64,000 bases of DNA from Gluconacetobacter diazotrophicus PA1 5. Its GTDB lineage: Bacteria > Pseudomonadota > Alphaproteobacteria > Acetobacterales > Acetobacteraceae. Numbering within the stretch: position 1 is the first letter of the stretch; each line of letters opens with the position of its first letter. The translations under genes were made by a program, and so were the position numbers. The notes under the pieces are model-generated. The model did no database searches, was not told the origin of the DNA, and saw nothing but the letters and a program-made list of their open reading frames with translations. This document shows positions 60,838 through 64,000 of this stretch, piece after piece. The stretch covers positions 3,004,001 through 3,068,000 of the forward strand of contig NC_011365.1 in the NCBI RefSeq assembly GCF_000021325.1, written 5' to 3'.

Positions 60838-61953
60838 ATGTCCTCGCGCCGCCTCATCACCGCCAGCGAACGGAGCAAGCTCGATCCGTTCGTCGTCGCC
60901 ACCGGCGACGCCAGCCCGCGCGACCAGCGCGACCTGATGGAGCGGCCGTTCTTTTCGCTCGCCAAGGCCAGGCGCACCGCGCCGATCCTCTACGAGGCCG
61001 GCGACGTGCGCGTGGAAGTCTATGCCGTGCCCGAACATGGCATGGCGACCATCTGGGATGCCGACGTGCTGATTTGGGCGGCGAGCCAGATTGTCGAGGC
61101 CGAGGACCTCGGCTTCAAGACCTCACGCTTCCTGCGCTTCACGCCTTACCAGCTCCTGACGTCCACCGGCCGACAGACCGGCGCACGAGATTACAAGCTC
61201 CTGAAGGGCGCACTCGCCCGACTGCAATCGACCATCATCCGCACGACGATCCGCAACGGCGAGCATTGGCGCCGCCATCAGTTCTCCTGGATCAACGAGT
61301 GGGAGGAATGCACGACCCGCGACGGCCGCGTCGAGGGCATGGAGTTCGTCCTCCCCGACTGGTTCTACCGCGGCGTCATCGATCGCTCGCTCGTGCTCGC
61401 CATCGACCCGGCCTATTTCAAACTCACCGGTGGCATCGAGCGCTGGCTCTACCGCGTCGCTCGCAAGCATGCCGGACGCCAACCCAAGGGATGGCTGTTC
61501 GAGATCGCGCATCTCCACGAGAAGTCGGGCAGCTTGGTGCGCGTCACTGACTTCGCGTTGCAGCTCCGGCGCATCGCGGCGCGCCAGCCGCTGCCCGGTT
61601 ACCGCCTGCGTATCGAACGCAATGGCCGCCGCGAATTGCTGCGGATCGTGCCCGCTCACTTATCCACAGTGCCTGTGGATGGCGCTGTGGACGGGGTCGG
61701 GACTTCGCACGCAAACGGTATCGGGATTTCGCACGCAGCCCTATCGGGACTTCGCACGCACCAACCGCAACTAACCCTTTGGCCTGAAACAGCGATTCCG
61801 GGCCTTAACTTAGAGTCTAACAAAGAATCTAACTCTTGTAGTTGGGCCGCCCAAACTGCGGATAACCCAGCCACCGCTGCTCAGCAGCGATCCAAACTCT
61901 CCTGCCGACAGCCGTCGCTGCCCCTCAGCCGCAAGCCGGGAGGGGAGCGATGA
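60838..61953 (+). CDS. repA: Replication initiator RepA (RPA family)
   Basis: 371 residues from the ATG at 60838. The RPA-type winged-helix core is seen in RDLMERPFFSLAKARRTAPI, VLIWAASQIVEAEDLG, SRFLRFTPYQLLTSTGR, and GIERWLYRVARKHAG. The C-terminal ~110 residues are low-conservation and overlap a DnaA box and three iterons in the DNA. Likely initiates replication of the excised ICE. The ParA gene overlaps its stop. Confidence 0.85.
   Translation: MSSRRLITASERSKLDPFVVATGDASPRDQRDLMERPFFSLAKARRTAPILYEAGDVRVEVYAVPEHGMATIWDADVLIWAASQIVEAEDLGFKTSRFLRFTPYQLLTSTGRQTGARDYKLLKGALARLQSTIIRTTIRNGEHWRRHQFSWINEWEECTTRDGRVEGMEFVLPDWFYRGVIDRSLVLAIDPAYFKLTGGIERWLYRVARKHAGRQPKGWLFEIAHLHEKSGSLVRVTDFALQLRRIAARQPLPGYRLRIERNGRRELLRIVPAHLSTVPVDGAVDGVGTSHANGIGISHAALSGLRTHQPQLTLWPETAIPGLNLESNKESNSCSWAAQTADNPATAAQQRSKLSCRQPSLPLSRKPGGER
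61660..61760 (+). other. Putative replication origin inside repA
   Basis: A perfect DnaA box TTATCCACA (61660-61668) is followed by two relaxed inverse boxes (TGTGGATGG, TGTGGACGG). Three iterons TCGGGAYTTCGCACGCA then follow at 61697-61713, 61721-61737 and 61744-61760, spaced 24 and 23 bp, about two helical turns. Directly repeated sites of this kind bind initiators in plasmid origins. Confidence 0.7.
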
Positions 61954-62588
61954 TCGTCGCCCTGCTCAATCAGAAGGGCGGCGTCGGCAAGACGACGCTC
62001 GCGCTGCACCTCGCCGGTGAATGGGCGTTGCACGGCAGGCGCGTCACGTTGGTCGACGCCGACCCGCAAGGCTCGGCGCTGGATTGGTCGCAGCAGCGGG
62101 CACGGGAGAATGTCTCGCGGCTCTTCGGCGTCGTCGGCCTGGCCCGCGACACGCTCCATCGCGAAGCGCCCGAGATCGCCCGCACCGCTGACCACGTCGT
62201 CATCGACGGGCCGCCGCGCGTCGCCGGGCTGATGCGCTCGGCGCTGCTTGCCGCCGACCTGGTGCTGATCCCCGTGCAGCCTTCACCGCTCGACGGCTGG
62301 GCCTCGGCCGAGATGCTGGCCTTGCTGCGCGAGGCGCGCATCTATCGCCCGCAGCTCGCCGCCCGCTTCGTGCTGAACCGCTGCGGCGCCCGCACGGTGA
62401 TCGCCCGTGAGACCGCCGAGACGCTGGCGGATCACGATCCGCCGGTGCTCGCCAGCACGGTCGGCCAACGCGTCGCCTTCGCCGACGCCGCACAGTCCGG
62501 CCGCCTGGTCTTCGAGCTGGCCGAGCAGAGCGCCGCCGCCCGTGAGATCGCCGCGCTCGCCGTCGAAGTCGCGAGGATCGCGCCATGA
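61950..62588 (+). CDS. parA: ParA-type partition ATPase
   Basis: 212 residues, overlapping repA (ATGA-type). The deviant Walker A LLNQKGGVGKTTLALHLAGE, Walker A' VTLVDADPQGSALDW and Walker B HVVIDGPPRV are complete; LVLIPVQPSPLDGWAS follows. This is the short ParA form of plasmids and ICEs. With the RHH protein encoded next it likely forms a segregation system for the circular form. Confidence 0.92.
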   Translation: MIVALLNQKGGVGKTTLALHLAGEWALHGRRVTLVDADPQGSALDWSQQRARENVSRLFGVVGLARDTLHREAPEIARTADHVVIDGPPRVAGLMRSALLAADLVLIPVQPSPLDGWASAEMLALLREARIYRPQLAARFVLNRCGARTVIARETAETLADHDPPVLASTVGQRVAFADAAQSGRLVFELAEQSAAAREIAALAVEVARIAP

Positions 62589-62839
62589 GCGAGCGATCCA
62601 CTAAGCGCGGCTTCGCAGCCCGACCAGGCGATGCCGAGGGCTGGATCAAGGCGCCCGAAGTCCCGGCGCGGCGCACCGATGACGCCGCGGCGTTCACCGC
62701 GCGCCTGACCATCGACGTCACGCCGGCGCTACGCGGCCGCATCAAGGTCGCGGCTTTCCGGCGCGGGATCACCGTCGCCGACATGCTGCGCGGCCTCCTG
62801 GCGCGCGAATTCCCCGACGATTCCGGAGAACCATCATGA
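62585..62839 (+). CDS. Ribbon-helix-helix partition/regulatory protein
   Basis: 84 residues overlapping parA by 4 bp. The second half, ARLTIDVTPALRGRIKVAAF and RRGITVADMLRGLLAREF, is a CopG/ParG-like ribbon-helix-helix; the first half is basic and probably flexible. It likely works as the centromere-binding partner of ParA and as autorepressor. Confidence 0.8.
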   Translation: MSERSTKRGFAARPGDAEGWIKAPEVPARRTDDAAAFTARLTIDVTPALRGRIKVAAFRRGITVADMLRGLLAREFPDDSGEPS

Positions 62840-63354
62840 GCGACAACGCGCTGTCGCCGCAGCATATCGCGTCGCCGCCAATTCGCGCGGTCGTCGCGCT
62901 CACGCATGTCGAGCTGACCTGGATCGAGAAGAAGATCGAGCGCTGGCTGCGCTTTGGCCGCCGCGCCGAGGAGAATATCCTGGATCGCCGCCGCAGCATC
63001 TCCAGCTTCAAACCGGGCAGCATCTTCGCCTTCGTCCGCTGGGCGTCGAATGACTTCGGCACGACCGTCTCGCGCATGGACATCGTGCGAGCGGTCGAAG
63101 CCGGCGCGCCCTACCAGACGCTGCCCTTCGTGCAGCCCGGCGGCGAGATCCTGTTGCGCGTCGATGGCTGGCCGAAGGTCGAGCGTGTGCTGCAGGCGAT
63201 CGATGCGGTCGAAGCCCTAGACATCGATCCCGCCGACGCCGCACCGGAATACTGGCGCCATCTGCACAACCGCCTGGCTGTCGGCGACGAGCCGCACGCC
63301 TACACGCGCGCGCAGCATGCGGCTTGGCTGAAGCGGCGGAGGGTCATGCCATGA
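62836..63354 (+). CDS. DUF2840 family protein
   Basis: 172 residues in a 4-bp overlap with the RHH gene. Contains LTHVELTWIEKKIERWLRFG, SFKPGSIFAFVRWASNDFGT and PYQTLPFVQPGGEILLRVDG, typical DUF2840. It is conserved between parA and traF in alphaproteobacterial ICEs; function unknown. Its stop overlaps the traF start. Confidence 0.88.
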   Translation: MSDNALSPQHIASPPIRAVVALTHVELTWIEKKIERWLRFGRRAEENILDRRRSISSFKPGSIFAFVRWASNDFGTTVSRMDIVRAVEAGAPYQTLPFVQPGGEILLRVDGWPKVERVLQAIDAVEALDIDPADAAPEYWRHLHNRLAVGDEPHAYTRAQHAAWLKRRRVMP

Positions 63355-63896
63355 GCCGCTTCGGCACCATCATGTCGACCTATGTCGCGATGCTCGCTGC
63401 CGGCGCGCTCGTGTTCTTCCATCCAGCGCCGCGGCTGATCTGGAACGCCACGGCCAGCACGCCGACGGGACTCTACGCACTACGCCCGGCGGGCAAGCTC
63501 CACGCGCTCGAACTAGTCGCCGTGCGCCCGCCTGAGCCGATCGCCAGCTACCTTGCCGATGGCGGTTTCCTGCCGAGAGGCGTGCCGCTGCTGAAGCATG
63601 TCATGGCGGTCGCCGGGCAGACCGTGTGCCGGGAAGGGGATGCCGTCATCGTCGATCACGTCGAAGCCGGCGTGGCCCGAGACCGCGATCATCTTGGCCG
63701 TCCCCTGCCTCGCTGGAGCGGCTGCCGCACGCTCATCCCGGGCGAAGTCTTCCTCATGAACCCAACCGTCCCGGACAGCCTGGACGGCCGCTATTTCGGC
63801 CCGCTCCCCGTCACTTCGATCGTCGCGCGCGCGGTCCCGCTGTGGACCGACGAGGCCGGTGACGGCCGCTTCGTGTGGCGCGCCGCCGCCGATTGA
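63351..63896 (+). CDS. traF: TraF conjugal-transfer peptidase (S26 family)
   Basis: 181 residues from the ATG at 63351. One N-terminal membrane segment (TYVAMLAAGALVFFHPAP) is followed by the catalytic Ser in NATASTPTGLYALRP and the catalytic Lys in LLKHVMAVAGQTV; GEVFLMNPTVPDSLDGRYFG closes the S26 fold. In RP4-like systems TraF matures and cyclises the TrbC pilin. The trb genes should lie to the right. Confidence 0.9.
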   Translation: MSRFGTIMSTYVAMLAAGALVFFHPAPRLIWNATASTPTGLYALRPAGKLHALELVAVRPPEPIASYLADGGFLPRGVPLLKHVMAVAGQTVCREGDAVIVDHVEAGVARDRDHLGRPLPRWSGCRTLIPGEVFLMNPTVPDSLDGRYFGPLPVTSIVARAVPLWTDEAGDGRFVWRAAAD

Positions 63897-63931
63897 TCCG
63901 CTTCTCAACCCGCCAACAAAGGAGATTTCCC

Positions 63932-64000
63932 ATGGCGCAGATCGGTCACTTCACCCGCGATAAGTCCGGCTTCAGCGGACGTATCCAGACGCTCACCTTC
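63932..64000 (+). CDS. DUF736 family protein, second copy (cut by window edge)
   Basis: Starts at the ATG at 63932 with AAGGAG 9 bp upstream and reads MAQIGHFTRDKSGFSGRIQT before the window ends. The N-terminus matches the DUF736 gene at 57838, with moderate divergence. Confidence 0.85.
   Translation, partial: MAQIGHFTRDKSGFSGRIQTLTF

Larger units (their letters stand above)
31707..64000. mobile_element. Integrative and conjugative element, left part
   Basis: Starts at the tRNA-Arg remnant, carries an integrase at its edge, about 11 kb of defence-like cargo, and a backbone (DUF932, ParB-like, methylase/helicase, Toprim, DUF2493, DUF736, QseC/QseM/FseA/RdfS-like switch, RepA, ParA, DUF2840, TraF) known from alphaproteobacterial ICEs such as ICEMlSymR7A. 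Relaxase, coupling protein and type IV secretion genes are not within the window and should follow to the right. Confidence 0.88.

Overview
The window looks like a chromosome segment of a GC-rich alphaproteobacterium, most likely an acetic acid bacterium (Acetobacteraceae, Komagataeibacter/Gluconacetobacter type). This is inferred from the dense and varied insertion-sequence load, the GC-rich housekeeping genes and their general flavour; no rRNA or species marker is present.

Layout. (1) 1-10.4 kb: an AT-rich accessory patch between IS elements. A 19-bp perfect terminal inverted repeat (1841-1859 / 8303-8321) with TTA on both outer sides brackets a HEPN-type protein, membrane and secreted proteins of unknown function, an IS5 copy split by IS630, and a structured RNA resembling the omegaRNA/HEARO RNA of IscB elements, but with no iscB gene. 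(2) 10.4-18 kb: a pile-up of nested and truncated IS elements (IS5, IS6 x3, IS3, IS481 x2, IS256, an IS701 remnant) around one intact lyase gene (PcaB-like) and stumps of other genes. (3) 18-31.7 kb: ordinary chromosome: msrA and msrB, a cytochrome b plus molybdopterin oxidoreductase pair, a Met-rich repeat protein, an alpha/beta hydrolase and an amidase, a GFA protein, a SpoU rRNA methyltransferase, tRNA-Tyr(GTA), a PIG-V-like glycosyltransferase and several small envelope proteins. (4) 31.7 kb to the right edge: the left part of an integrative and conjugative element (ICE) inserted at the 3' end of a tRNA-Arg(CCG) gene.

The ICE starts with a tyrosine integrase, followed by about 11 kb of cargo that looks like a defence island. 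One strand carries a PD-(D/E)XK-like protein, a TrlF-type PHP/AAA ATPase and a gamma-glutamylcyclotransferase fusion. The divergent strand carries four hypothetical genes, two with HEPN motifs. A DUF4143 ATPase and a further possible HEPN protein complete it. The ICE backbone follows: DUF932, ParB-like, a very large methylase/helicase (strawberry notch type), a Toprim protein, DUF2493 and DUF736. Then comes a control region that matches the qseC-qseM-fseA-rdfS switch known from ICEMlSymR7A, including a +1 frameshift site that joins the two halves of the FseA-like excision activator. After it lie repA (containing a DnaA box and three iterons), parA, a ribbon-helix-helix protein, DUF2840, the TraF peptidase and the start of another DUF736 gene at the window edge. 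The distal ICE end, with the relaxase and mating-pair genes, lies outside the window.

How the parts work together: the integrase inserts the element and the RdfS-like protein should reverse this. RdfS would be switched on by FseA, which is made only when ribosomes shift frame and which is held off by the QseM-like antiactivator under the QseC-like repressor. RepA/ParA would keep the excised circle, and three backbone genes carry a shared stem-loop leader that could co-regulate them.
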